DNA from: Adiantum capillus-veneris | Taxonomy: Eukaryota > Streptophyta > Polypodiopsida > Polypodiales > Pteridaceae | DNA length: 64,000 nt | Reading direction: 5' to 3' | Assembly (NCBI GenBank): GCA_014529385.2 | Contig: CM043968.1 | Span: 132,256,018-132,320,017, forward strand | Notes under the pieces: model-generated | Told to the model about the DNA's origin: nothing | The model's input: only the letters and a program-made list of their open reading frames with translations | Database searches by the model: none | Program-made: the position numbers and the translations under genes | Part shown: positions 44,351 to 55,941 of the stretch, one piece after another | Layout of the letters: each line of letters opens with the position of its first letter | Position numbering within the stretch: position 1 is the stretch's first letter

Positions 44351-46312
44351 TGTGAGGTCCCTAACCCCGAAAAGATTCAGACGACTTGATAGATGGCTTT
44401 CTTTTATTCTCCTTTTCCATTGACGACACCCTACTCTGTTTCTACAAAGTAGAGATACGAACAACAGAAGCGAGGAAGTCCTCTATCCATTTTTTACATG
44501 GTTATAAGGGTCATACGCCACAAGCCAGGTCGATAATCTAGGATTCTAATGAAACTGTTTCCTAACATAAAGATGAAATCCCATTGACATATTTAGAATC
44601 CATAAACAACTCCTTTTTCCCCACGTTTAAGAGAAAGACCGTCATCCATAAACCATATACGATATGAGACTTAGTCTAAACCAGATAGTAATCTTGTGTC
44701 ACGTTGATCTCGGCCATCTCGACTCTTGGCACAATGAGTCTTTAATTTCACTTTTCTTAATAAGAAGGAGTGGAGAGTTTCTCGACTAATCGAGACCACT
44801 CATCCTTGACTGGCAACCTGAGCCATCCCCCACTTTCCACCCCACACTCACACTTTTTACCACACTGTTTAACATATACAAACAATGTTTCTTAATTAAT
44901 TCCAAACACAGGTTCTTTTATACAGCCCTTCAAACAATACCAAAACAATTCAAACAAGGCCTAATGAAGACAACCCTATTATTCAACAAAAATAACTTTT
45001 CCAATTTCTCACAAGTTTGCCGCTACCCGCGAACTTTCTCTGTCTAACCAACAGAGCCTTTGCAAAGGATTTATTTGCTAACCGTGAATTGTGCAACCTT
45101 CCATTTCGCTAACCGCAAGGCATCCCGCTACCCGCGAGGCATCTTGCTAACCGCGAGGCATCCGGTAACCGTGAGACATCTTGCTAATTGCCAAGCATCT
45201 TGCTACCCGCGAGGCATCCCGCTAACCACGAGGCAGCTTGCTAACTGCCAGACATCCTGCTAATCGGAGGAACAAAAGAGAGCCGATAACCTCAAATTAA
45301 TCCCTGCTAACCGCGGAATCATCTCGCTGACGGCGAGAGAAAAATATATTCTTTCAACAATTATTCTCTTTAAATGAATCTTCAGACATGATCAATCAAT
45401 GCTTCACATGAATCAAAATCCACTCATCAAACAATAACAATTTATTAAGCAATAACAATTCAACAAACAGTGACAACTTATCAAACAGTTCTTTCAATAA
45501 TCTATAAAAACATATGCTTGTTTCTTGTGATAGGATCACGTTTTTTGGACGGTTTAAGGGGTTCCCTATGCTTAGCTTCCCAAGTCAAACATGAATAGCA
45601 ATGCATAATTATAAATTTGTCTTACCGGATTTGGAGCGCGTGCGGCTAACTCCTATGCTGAAGGTTGGACGACTTCGACTTGTTCTTCAATTGATGCTTC
45701 CGCATGAGATACATTCGGAGTAGACACCTTTGTTCCCACCTTCCGGGAGATGGCACTTTGAAAATTGGAGATGGAGATGGCTTGAAGGTGAGAGGTTTAG
45801 GGAGAAAGTCTTCCTCCGGCGTGTCGTTGCAAGAGAGCTTCCGCTTCTGTAGATGTGTTTGTTCAAAGTGAGAGGAGGGTCCTTTATATAGGCCCTAGGG
45901 GGGTGCTAAGAATACTGAGTGATTTTCAAGAATAGGAGAAGGAAAAGCTCGTGTGTCGTCGCGGCTCTATATATATATATATATATATATACATTATAAC
46001 GTTCCCGAATCTTATGCGCGATTTTTAAAAAAATCTCTATACTCACAAGTTCTCATTCTATCTTGAGAGAGAGAAAGAAAGAAGTATCCTAATTTTGACT
46101 CACCTCTCTTTCTTTCTTAAAAATACTATCTCTAAGTTTTTTTCTCACACATAGATTAGGTTCCCACATAAACCTATTGTTCCACATAAAGAAATATCAT
46201 AAATAAATAGATTCTGAATGCAATTTTCAATCCGATTTCTCTGATAAACTCATGATGACTCATAAAATTGAGAATTAACTGAAATGACTTATATGGATAA
46301 ATGTTGGGTACA
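44351..46312 (-). repeat. 5' LTR of element N
   Basis: 1,962 bases, collinear with 38128-40109. It has its own set of 19-bp units (45119-45271), a TA run (45970-45992) not present in the other LTR, and fewer copies of the AACAATTTATTAAGC motif. Penelope-like copy C starts directly beyond it. Confidence 0.85.
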
Positions 46313-49300
46313 TTAGACAAATTTTCCGGGATACCTTTGGTCGGTTATCCATCATATACTGAGGAAAATTGATACTAATATAAAATTAACTGTTGGTTTA
46401 ATACTTGTATCGTGATTTATTCAAGCTTTTTGGATTCCATCTCTCACCCGTCTGGGATATGGAATAGAAGAAGGCATTCCTATTCCACCTGTTGGTACCC
46501 AATGTATAATTTCTTGTTTCAAAGGTGTGGAATTTCACAAAAAATTGTTGGACTTTGAGAAACAAGCTATAAACACCCACTCTATATCAGTATTAAACAC
46601 TGCTTCTATAAATGACTGGCTCTTCTTATTGATTCTTTCTAGAAAAGATAAGGATAAGCTTCTAGAGGCCTTTAATAATTTCTTAGCTAAGTTACCCATT
46701 ATTGACGCACAAGATAGTTCCGATCTTGATTTTTATTTTACTTCTCTGCCCACTATTGTGAACAAGTTATATTTTATGAATAACCTTCTAGCAATACCTA
46801 TAGAAATCAAGCACTCATAAAAGGTTATTAATCCCCTTCTTGATCTAGACCTTCTGGAGGAAGAAGAGAAGGAAGCCCTCAGCGTTTTGGCAAATACAAA
46901 CTGTTTATCCTCAGAAAGAGCAGTTGCTAAACTCTTTTTAGAGGTAATCCCTTTACTACCACCCAGGCAAGTTGAGTTGGATGCTATTCAACTTGAGCAT
47001 AAGCTCTGGGATTATGAAATTTTGAACCATTGGGCACCTTTTACAATTTCCTCTCTAGGATTGCTGTGTAGTATTCCCACGGACATTGTTGAGCAATGTA
47101 AAACCTTAGTCTTACATTCCAACATCTTTTCGCACAAGATGTTCTCTTCGAGCTTAAACAAGTCAAATTATCAGATGTCGATGGTAAAAAATGTCCAAGC
47201 TCTTCAATCATTGCTCGCACCGAAGGACTCTCTCTCTTATGGACAGGGCAAAGGATCAAAAATGGTTTCTGAGAAACTGTTGGAATTCCTATAGACCCTT
47301 CCTTAAATGCCAATGCAAAAGGGTGGATCCAATCTCCAGTTGCTCCTCTTCAATCATTTGGTTTGATCAATTTTTGTGGTACGTATTCCAAAATTTACCA
47401 AAGTTATTTCAATTTTCATCCGGACCTACCCAGGTTTATACCTTTATTGCATGGGTGGCCTCATTTCCAACTGAATTAAGGCATGCGGTAATCATCTATT
47501 ATCAGTTTCATGAACACATGCTAGAAGCAGCTAAGGGATTGGTCCTATACACATTTGGGACTCCACTTCTTCAAAAGCTACACAACACACTTGTTTCCAA
47601 CACAATCGAAACCCTACTCAAACCACCCAAAGGCAAGGACCAACTAAAGAAGATCACACACACACCAAGCAACATGGGCTCAACAAGCAAGAAGCCAAGG
47701 CAATTCAGAGGATCTGAAGACAATGGGGATACTCCCAAAGCACTTGAATACCCAAATTCTGAAGACCAAGTACATTTACTTATTACAAGAAATAATGGAT
47801 TATTACATTTTGAACACAATGTTAGGATGCATAGAAGATTTGTTCACATATTGTTTTATAACAAATTTATGGACTTTATTAATCCTCATAAGTTTTTTCA
47901 AACATTGATAAATGATTTCACATCAATAAAGAACTATCTAAAATGAGGATTTGTTTTGGTTGAAAATATATAAAAAACTTGAACCATACTCTATACAAAC
48001 CATTTTCTATATTTTCCCAGGAAATTGATGAAGCACACCCATGTGGTTGTTTAACTCATAAAAGGTTTTCCAACTTTTTAGTGGACTTAGAACCATTCGA
48101 AAGACATGTAATCACCACTATCCCTAGCATAGCTAGACATAAAACCTTCCAAGAATTTATCAAGAAAGGGTTAAATCACATACCATTAATACTAGTAAAC
48201 CCTAAGTCAATAATAAAAGAACTTAGCAATGTATGGAAGACCTTATGTATCCTTTTAGGATGTGAGGATAGTAAAACTCATTACAATTATTTCCAAGGTT
48301 CAGTTAACGAGATGTTTTCCCAAAGATTTCCATTTTATAGGCAAAATTAAACTCCCTAGTACAAGAACACAGACCTGATGGATGAAATAAATTATATTTT
48401 ATAATATTTACTTATATGCGGACTGGATAAATCTGTGCAAACCCCAGTATTCATATGTAAGAAACTCATTCAATTAGCAGTAAGGAGAAGGCTAGAAAGT
48501 CCCGAATTCCGTCTTCTTTCTTCACAACAGGAGGAAATTTTCCAGGTCATAGGATCTTATACCCAAGAGATTGGGTTAGAAACACCATCTACGTTCTCTC
48601 TCCCATATCTTATGGGAAATTCTAAAATCCATAAAATGGATTACTAATGCGCATAACTGTGTATTTACTCCTGCTACAACTATCATCACCAAATTACTCA
48701 AAGGATTAATACAAGGGTTTACAGAATACACCGAAATTATACATAAAAAGCTACTTTTTTTTTTTGGAACACAAACCAATGGGTATTGGATGATTAATAA
48801 TCAGTACAATTTTTTGATTAATCTAGCGCAAAACATATTACAAACATTCATTCCTTTGATATAATATCCTGTTATGAGGCTATCCCTCATAAAGGCACGC
48901 ATGGACTGCTTGAGGTATTGGACAACATTATTAAACTTAGAAAAACTATGAAATATCTTGGGTTTAAGAAATACCGCAAACAAATTTTGCTTACAAAAAA
49001 GAAAAGTGAAGTGGTCTGGACATTTGAGTATTTACATAACCTCAATGAGTTTGTTCTTGATAACTATTTTACAAAATTAGGCAAACATATTTATCGCCAA
49101 GAGAAAGGTATACCAATGGGATATAATTGTTCACCATTGTGGTGTTTTTGTATTTGGCATGGTATGAAATTGAATACATAAAAAAGCTATCCCGGCTTAC
49201 ACGATTTGCTATGATGAAGGAATTCTTATATTCATGGAGGTATATGGATGATTTGCTATTTGCTAATAATACATTTATTTCACAATGTCTAAATCACCAA

Positions 49301-49717
49301 AAGCCTTTGTCCCAAGAGGACCCCTTTACAATTTACCCTTTGACATTATTGGGATTAAAGCCACACACAAGATCAACCAAACCACATATTTAAAGACACA
49401 CATCCAATTATGCGAATCAATTGAAGGGGAGTATGTAACATATACCGCATGGAAAAAAAAAATTACCATGCCCTAATGTTTCAGTTATTCATGTAGCCAC
49501 TAATCGACCAAAAAAGATGCAATATAATGTATGCATATCACAAGTTCTTCCCATATTATATAATGCATCCCAAGAATTGTATGCGGTAACATATTTAAAT
49601 AAACTAGTCTCTATGTTTGTAGAGAATGGTTTTAAAAAAGAGAAGGAATTACATGTATTACCAATTTCATTGAGAGAAATCAATTTCCAGGCATTAGATT
49701 TACCATTAGTACCTTAA
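46313..49717 (+). pseudogene. Penelope-like reverse transcriptase, copy C (longest copy)
   Basis: The most complete copy. Before the region shared with copy A it carries about 1.5 kb of further coding sequence in three frames (46527-46820, 46887-47294, 47191-47946). These are Leu-rich and helical, with ITRNNGLLHFEHNVRMHRRF near the end; no GIY-YIG or zinc motif was found in them. Then follow KTFQEFIKKGLNHIPLI, KIHKMDY (about 48625; 11 bases missing after it relative to A), a finger region, GIPMGYNCSPLW (about 49107-49142), SWRYMDDLLFANN (about 49230-49270) and FDIIGIKATHK (about 49340), to a TAA at 49717. Frames change at least six times. If Penelope-like, it would prime reverse transcription from a nicked or exposed DNA end. 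Confidence 0.72.
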
Positions 49718-49798
49718 AACAGAGAATCGATAGAGGATAGGTCCACTTGGTGGCCTATACTCTACCAAGTGCACCTTTCCTCAGGGATGGGGGAGGGC

Positions 49799-49834
<36 letters not shown>

Positions 49835-50901
49835 ATATATGGAACACAGAATGCATGTTGACAAACAGTCTATAATATTACACACATATACACCCATTCA
49901 ATTCCCACTCCACACACCCATGCCTATAAGGTTGAACCCTTGCTATATGTCGCCGACACTTCATGCCCTAGTTTTTTGGATCTACACCTTGCTTGCCATA
50001 CTCGACTCATTGCTTGCATATTTGACGTGTAAACCCACATCTTTTGACACACACACACACAATATATGGAACACATGATGCATGCTTATAAACACTTTGT
50101 GATATTATAGACACACAACCACACAACACACACACGCTCATATAGTACCATAGAAAAAAAGAAGTAAGTTTTATTAACATGCCTCCACTAACCATGCCAC
50201 AGGCGACAACATCATTGGCGGAAGAGTGATAGAAGGAAGGATACCTCCAAAGAAGGATATGATGATGGATTTCAAAGCCAAAACTCCCCCTTTTTTTCTT
50301 CTCTGTCGTAGACAAGCCCTTTGTTTTGTAACTGATTTGGAATTCTCGAGAATCATGTATTCACCCTTGAATTTATCAGGTTTACCTGACATTGAGTAAA
50401 TAATTGACATTTAACAGGTTTAACTAGCATATATCAGGTTTACCTGGCATTAGAAAATAATTGGTTTGTATTCGCATAACTAATGGGTATGCGGACCTAC
50501 GTGTAGTACCGGCACAAGCACAAGATACAGTTTAAAAAGAGCTCACTTTACGGGAATCGGCTCAATCATACAAAAAACGATTGTACCTTTTGATACATCA
50601 AGTAACAAACTGGATAATATCTCAAAGGAAGATATGAATTTAATATTAATAAAGCTTAAAATTAAGTAGCACAATGCATAACCTCTAATCTAGGCATATT
50701 CTAAAGCTGGAAGCATAAATTGGCAACACTGGCATATTGCTCTGTGCAAGCCTGCAAGGCAACCATTGACTAGTCCTTTAAGGCACCGCATATCCAAAGC
50801 CTATATAGAAGCGCAGTTAGCGCATGAAATTCACCATCACACATGGCAAGCACACACGCCAAGTTGCATACTCTGTAGCGCTTCCAACTTCCAGTAGCTT
50901 G
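49718..50901 (+). repeat. Penelope-like 3' module, copy C (cut by the G2 LTR)
   Basis: Same order as the modules of A and B but stops at CCAGTAGCTTG (50901), where the LTR of G2 begins with TGTGCACTCC. About 260 bases of the module end are therefore missing or lie beyond the gypsy insertion, outside the window. The CA tracts are shorter (49800-49831 and 50047-50061). Confidence 0.85.
49733..49771 (+). other. Interlocked inverted repeats after copy C ORF
   Basis: Stem 1: GAGGATAGG (49733-49741) with CCTATACTC (49754-49762), one mismatch. Stem 2: CACTTGGTG (49744-49752) with TACCAAGTG (49763-49771), the end pair being G-T. Both are weakened but recognisable. Confidence 0.8.
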
Positions 50902-51482
50902 TGTGCACTCCTTGTCGCACTGTCGAAGCAAGGGCCTTGCCTAACACTGTGTGCAAGCCATAGACGGCTCCAAGCACACAACTAGCTTAACTAGTAAGCT
51001 CAAAAGAGGGCAATGGTGTGTCACTAACCGCTCTATGCTCCTGCAGTGGAGGATTCCTCGCCGCGAAGAAGAAGGAGACGCCGCTACGTCGCACTCAACC
51101 GCTTCACCGCCGTCGTGCCGCCGCAATGCTCGATCACGCTCTCTCTCTCTCTCACACACACACATATACACACACACACAAGGAGGTGAAGAAGAAGAAG
51201 ATGGAGATGGAGATGGAGCAAGAGCACTCTTCTATTGCACAAATGAGAGAATAAGTGAATTTTAGGTTTAGTTGGCTTTTATATGAGCTCACCCCATTCA
51301 CACTTGGGCGCCCATGCTTAGCCAACTAATCCCTTGAATGTTCCAGATAGAGTCCGCCTCTCATCGGCGATCACTCTTACCCTTTTCCTATTGGTCCGAC
51401 AAGCCCGGTACCTGACTCTACCAAATACATAATACACGTCCGTCGTAGGTGATGGGGTGTCCGTGAGCCGTGAGGGTTAACA
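50902..51482 (-). repeat. 3' LTR of gypsy element G2
   Basis: 581 bases. On the minus strand it starts TGTTAACCC right after the polypurine tract AGGAAGGGGGGCA and ends GGAGTGCACA. CATATAAAAGCC (51278-51289 region) is a plausible TATA box. It also holds a GA/CA patch (51140-51180) and a CG-rich transcribed part. It interrupts the 3' module of Penelope-like copy C. No matching 5' LTR is in the window. Confidence 0.8.
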
Positions 51483-52855
51483 TGCCCCCCTTCCTAATGT
51501 AGATTCCGTCCTCGGAAGCTATTTGAGTTGAAGCTCGTTTGTCGAGGTGGAAGAGAATTTGAGATGAATGTCCTTAGCCTTCTTCAGTCACTGCAAAATC
51601 AAACAACATTGGCATAGTAATTGCATTCTCATAAGTGATTAAAAAGAATATGTAGTTTTAGGTAGACAAATTGATTGATAAAAGAATTTCAAACAATTTG
51701 TCAGCAATGAACATTAAATTGCAATGTAATCAAATGCATAAACAGATGTAAAGCTAAAAAAATAAACAAGTCTAGGGTCGCTAATTTGACGGTCGAAAGG
51801 CACTAGAGATCGAATATTAATACCATGGGTAAGCTTCTTAATTTTCTGTGGTCAATTAAGTTGTTTAATCGCGAGAGCCAAGTATTCATGTTCGAGGGCT
51901 GACTAGAGGCTATATCTAGAAGACCTTATAGTTAAGCTACCATAAAAGGAATTTCTCATGAAATCATCGCTTGACTGATTACTTTTTCTTTGACCCCCCA
52001 AAGTCTTTTCACAGTGATTCAATTTGATGTGTGTGCTTATTTTGTATGCCTTGGGTTTTTTGCTTTTCAACGAAAAGCGCCCACACTGGGAACCTCTAGG
52101 GCTCTAGTACCATAGGCAATACATGTGAGTGAAGTACCAAATCAAGCTGAGATTTCTCTTCCAGCTTAAGATTTTACAGTGTGGCACTTTGATTTTTTGT
52201 TTGTTCATTTTCAGCATTTTAATTTTGTAACTTTGGGGGTTCATATAACACTGATACACCTCCCCAGGCTCATCACACTAGTAAACTCCCTTTATAATAC
52301 TTAAGCTAAAGGTCAATAGGGTCAAGCCCACTAGAAAGCCCTAGTACATTTCACACAATGCTGCCTAAATCGGATTAAGAACCTAAGTAACCATTGATTA
52401 TTAGGAAGGCATTCCCCATGGCATTAAGAGAAGATATCTAACACCTAACATGGTCAAACTAGCTTAGTTGGACTGCTTGATTTTTAAACCTAGACAAGTG
52501 ATTATGACAAAAAATTACATTGAATTAAATGTTTGTTACTAAGGAAATGTGTTGGATATTATCCTACCAATCACAATTAAAGCAGACAATCATAGATGCA
52601 AAAAAGATAAGGGGCAATGCTAATGGACAAGAAACACCTGTTTGTGTCTATGGTCGCGCTTGATTTGAAGAGTGAGTTGAGATAAAGATTCCATGAAGGT
52701 CCAAATCCTACCAATAGCAACACGCTCCTGTACACACTAGGAAACAAAAGGAATACCTCTAGGAGGCACATTAGTGGAAAAAGGTACCAACACTTATTGA
52801 ACATAATAAAAAACATAAGGAACCCTAACCTAATTATTTGCACTCCCCTAGAGAG
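51483..52855 (-). other. Untranslated 3' part of G2
   Basis: About 1.37 kb between the last ORF and the polypurine tract. AT-rich, without a supportable coding region; the short hydrophobic minus-strand frame at 52577-52843 has no similarity I recognise. Long 3' regions of this kind are known in plant gypsy elements that carry or once carried an extra ORF. Confidence 0.55.
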
Positions 52856-53278
52856 TCAAGGGAATAGGATATTGTAGAGGTTGGGGGGAAACCCTAAGGC
52901 TAAACCCCTATCCTCGTCGTCGAGATAAACAAAGTCATCATCCATGAGACCATATGTGCCATCCGTGTAGTCGTGTAAATTTTCTTCTTCATCATAGGTG
53001 CCCATGTTTACTAAGAAGGTCACTAGACGCCTATAGTCATCTTGGTCAAAAGGGTAGGCTTGTGCAATGGGAGAAACGCTCTCTACTAAGTATGGATCAG
53101 ACGTGGTCAAGAGACGTATCAGCCATTCTAACTCCTCAAAATTCCTCTCACATGCTAGCGTACCTATCAAATCCCATTCACATGCAAGCACTAGAAAGAC
53201 CATGTGAAATATTTGTGAAAAGTAACGAGGGTACCTCTCACCCAAGGCAGGAGTGGATGACTCTAGCGTACTAGCCAT
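52856..53278 (-). CDS. Small intact ORF in the env position of G2, unknown
   Basis: 140 residues from an ATG at 53278 to a TAG at 52856, the only undamaged frame of this size in G2 other than the protease-tail ORF. The protein is acidic. It has a central hydrophobic helix pair (FHMVFLVLACEWDLIGTLAC), a middle helix (FEELEWLIRLL) and a strongly acidic C-terminal third (DEEENLHDYTDG, MDDDFVYLDDEDRG). No signal peptide, zinc motif or known domain was recognised. It lies 372 bases downstream of the protease-tail ORF on the same strand, where plant retroelements sometimes carry an additional gene. It could also be a captured host fragment. Confidence 0.5.
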   Translation of the reverse strand: MASTLESSTPALGERYPRYFSQIFHMVFLVLACEWDLIGTLACERNFEELEWLIRLLTTSDPYLVESVSPIAQAYPFDQDDYRRLVTFLVNMGTYDEEENLHDYTDGTYGLMDDDFVYLDDEDRGLALGFPPNLYNILFP

Positions 53279-53649
53279 ATCTGTACATGCAAATAGATGA
53301 TGGTTAGAGTGAAAATATTACAAGGGTCGTGTTCTTATGCATGATTTGTGTTATGGCTCTTGATCTTTTAATGTTTTATCTTGTTTTCGTGAGTATAAGG
53401 CTTTATATATACATTCCCTAATATTGGAGATTAAGAGGTCAGGGAGAAAGGTTGAGAGGGAAGCGAGTGAATGATGGATGTCCACAAACACTCCCCCCTT
53501 CCTTGGGTAGATCATACCGTTTGAAATGATGTTGTCACCCTTTGAAACCAATTGTTCCAGTTGGTAATAGGTGAGGATTTTTGCCAGTAGTTTTCTATTA
53601 CCCTAGGTGCCTCGTCAAGTTGCAAGGGTGGTAAGGTACTCTCCCAGGA

Positions 53650-54969
53650 TCAAACTTGAAGTGGTTCATCAGGTGATTCTTGAACACTGGGAGGTGTGGA
53701 TTCTTTTGTAGCTTCATGGAGCTCCACTACTATAGATGGAGGCTGTGTAGAAGCTTTTACCTCTGTGGATGTATTACATGAGGAGCTAGAAGCTTCATGG
53801 AACTCCTCCCTTCCTGAGCTAGGTGGAATAAATTGATTTTGCCTTGGAGCCAAAACTAGCTCTGGACTATGTGTGTAGCATTCTGTGATCTTTCCCTTCC
53901 CACGGTCTGCCATTGGCACTGTTACACTGTTTGACTCATATGGGTTTGTTGTCGATAGGGAAGGGCACATTTTACGTTTAGGTACCCAAATTTTCTCATT
54001 TCCATCATAGTAGCCTTGGGCTTCTAATAGTTGTTTTGGAATCCATCGTGATTTGGTCTTGACTCTCCTAGGGCGCGCTTTTGGTTTTCCCGGGAAATTT
54101 TTTCTTGGAATGGATGGGAGGGTTGAGGTAGTTGGAAGTAAGGCCTTGGGGACCCATTGATATTTACTCTTAGGTCGTGCAGGTTGAGTACTTGCAATAT
54201 TACTGCTTGCTGCAACTACAAGTGTTGAAGTGCTAGGTTCATGGGTAGCCGTCAAAGACGAGTTAACCACCTTGGCTTGTGAATGTTGGCTATCCTTCAA
54301 CTTTGCTAGAGTTTGCAACGTAGGTGACTTTGCTTGAATGATAGGGGTAAGAGTCGGTGGTCGCGTCGTGACACTACCAGTATCCCAATCAATAGTGCAT
54401 TTGGTTTCCAACATCCACGTGCATCCCAGGTTTACGTTGCCTTCCATAGCTCCCGCAGGCATGACTAGAAACCTCTGCACTATGCTTCCATTTTCATAGA
54501 CAATAGGGGTCTGAAGGACTCCAAGAATAGTAGTTTTCTTTTTATTAATGCCCTTGACTTGCATCGTACTCGGGGATAGGGTCGGTTTCCCTAATTGACA
54601 CCAAACTCCATAGGATAACAAATTGTGTTTAGCTCCCGTATCTAATAAGGCATTGTATAGTACTTTCCCATAGGCGCTATTTAGCTCAATTGGGTATCGT
54701 AGGGGTGGCTCATATTCGAATGAGTCGTCATCTGTGTCCTCGAGAAATGCTTGCGTGATTCCCAGATTAGCCTCTCGTTGGCGTCTAAGATGTTGTTGTC
54801 GTTCTCGAGCCTCAACTCTTGCTTGGATTTTTTTAAGCTCTGTTTGTTCCTTGGCAGCCTTCTTTTGATGGATGGCTTGCAACTCTTCCTGGCTTAGAGG
54901 ATCATAATATCTTTTGAATTTACTCCCATTAAGGAATCCAATGGTTTCAACTCCATCTAGAGTCTCCAC
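53650..54969 (-). CDS. pol: G2 ORF: end of integrase, then aspartic protease domain and Pro/Ser-rich tail
   Basis: 439 residues, open throughout. The first residues (GFLNGSKFKRYYDP) are the normal integrase C-terminal end; one in-frame TAA at 54982 separates them from the preceding integrase frame. A charged helical linker follows (about residues 25-85). Next comes a retroviral-type protease domain (about residues 90-200): YNALLDTGAKHNLLS with the D-T-G-A active site (Asp codon 54640-54642), a flap-like ILGVLQTPIV, FLVMPAGAMEGNVNLGCTWM as the ILG-type motif, and IDWDTGSV. The last 240 residues are Pro/Ser/Lys-rich, with three WVPK/WIPK motifs. Protease normally precedes RT in Ty3/gypsy elements, so its place after integrase is unusual. 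Confidence 0.8.
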   Translation of the reverse strand: METLDGVETIGFLNGSKFKRYYDPLSQEELQAIHQKKAAKEQTELKKIQARVEARERQQHLRRQREANLGITQAFLEDTDDDSFEYEPPLRYPIELNSAYGKVLYNALLDTGAKHNLLSYGVWCQLGKPTLSPSTMQVKGINKKKTTILGVLQTPIVYENGSIVQRFLVMPAGAMEGNVNLGCTWMLETKCTIDWDTGSVTTRPPTLTPIIQAKSPTLQTLAKLKDSQHSQAKVVNSSLTATHEPSTSTLVVAASSNIASTQPARPKSKYQWVPKALLPTTSTLPSIPRKNFPGKPKARPRRVKTKSRWIPKQLLEAQGYYDGNEKIWVPKRKMCPSLSTTNPYESNSVTVPMADRGKGKITECYTHSPELVLAPRQNQFIPPSSGREEFHEASSSSCNTSTEVKASTQPPSIVVELHEATKESTPPSVQESPDEPLQV

Positions 54970-55941
54970 ACGAATGGTACCTTACGGGGTAATTTCACAC
55001 ACTCGATATGGTCCCTTACCAGCGTATTTCAATTTCTTCTTTTCATTACGTACCCCGTACATAAGAACTTTATCACCAACCTTGATGTCTTTATCCTTTA
55101 AATGGCTATCAAACCACTTCTTTCTCCTATCCTTCTCCACTAGAGCATTTCGCACAGCTAATTGCCTTTCTTCATCTAGCCTTTCCAGGATATATAATCG
55201 CTCCACTAAGGGGTTACCATCCCAACCTTCTTGAGAAGCTACTCGAAGACTAGGAATGACAAACTCCCATGGCATAACTGCTTCTTGGCCATACACCATC
55301 TTAAACGGTGTGCAATTAATAACAACTTTATACGCAGTACGATAAGCCTATAAAGCTGATGTAAGCTTTAGGTCCCAATCAGTGCAATGAGCCTCGACTG
55401 TCTTTGTCAAAATGGAGATGAGAGTTTTGTTGGTACTCTCAGCTTGGCCATTTGCTTGGGGATAATAGGGTGTAGACTTGTGGTGAGATATCATGAAGTT
55501 TGATGTGAGTTCTTTTATTACTTCATTTATAAAATGAGTTCCATTGTCACTCACAAGTTCAAAGGGGCATCCAAAACGTGTGATAATGTTCTCAAAGAGG
55601 AACTTAGCTGTTGTTTTTGCATCCGCCTTTCGTGTTGCTTTTGCTTCAGCCCATTTGGTTACATAGTCGGTAGCGACAATGATATATCGTGATTGCATGT
55701 TACGTGCAGCCGGACTAATCGGTCCTACAAAGTCTAAGCCCCTTTTTTCAAATGGTTGGGTTACCTTGATGGGATGTAGATGCATCCTATCCCTTCTTTG
55801 TGGCTTGTTGAAGCGTTGGCATTCATCACATCCCTTTGCAAAAAGTGATGCATCCTTAAACAGAGTGGGCCACCAATAGCCTGACTGTAAGATCTTTCGG
55901 GCAGTCAACTTTCCTGAAAAGTGACCACCAGCTACGCCCAT
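54970..55941 (-). pseudogene. pol: G2 integrase
   Basis: The frame contains the HHCC zinc finger end (CDECQRFNK), the D-D-E core with GLDFVGPIS, ELVSDNGTHF and ANGQAESTNK, then AYRTAYKVVINCTPF and a basic C-terminal region (KDIKVGDKVLMYG). Two stops lie in an otherwise continuous frame: a TAG at 55348-55350 in the place where the family has Trp (ALWAYRT), and a TAA at 54982-54984. No frame shift between 55941 and 53650 was found. The enzyme would insert element DNA. The zinc finger starts upstream at about 55950, where another stop lies. Confidence 0.88.

Larger units (their letters stand above)
38128..46312 (-). mobile_element. Element N: non-autonomous LTR retrotransposon with 2-kb LTRs
   Basis: LTR copies at 38128-40109 and 44351-46312 lie in direct orientation. 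On the minus strand each starts TGTACCCAAC and ends CCTCACA. The primer site TGGTATCAGAGC (44348-44337) is two bases inside the upstream LTR, and a polypurine tract AAGTTGGGGAGA precedes the downstream one. Without the nested element M, the interior is only about 0.66 kb and encodes nothing. It must have depended on another element's proteins. Clear target duplications were not found. Large LTRs with a tiny interior place it among non-autonomous LTR derivatives. Confidence 0.85.

Noticed and set aside
51018-51265. Small + strand ORFs over the G2 LTR
   Set aside because: They lie antisense in a CG- and microsatellite-rich LTR, and several frames are open by composition.
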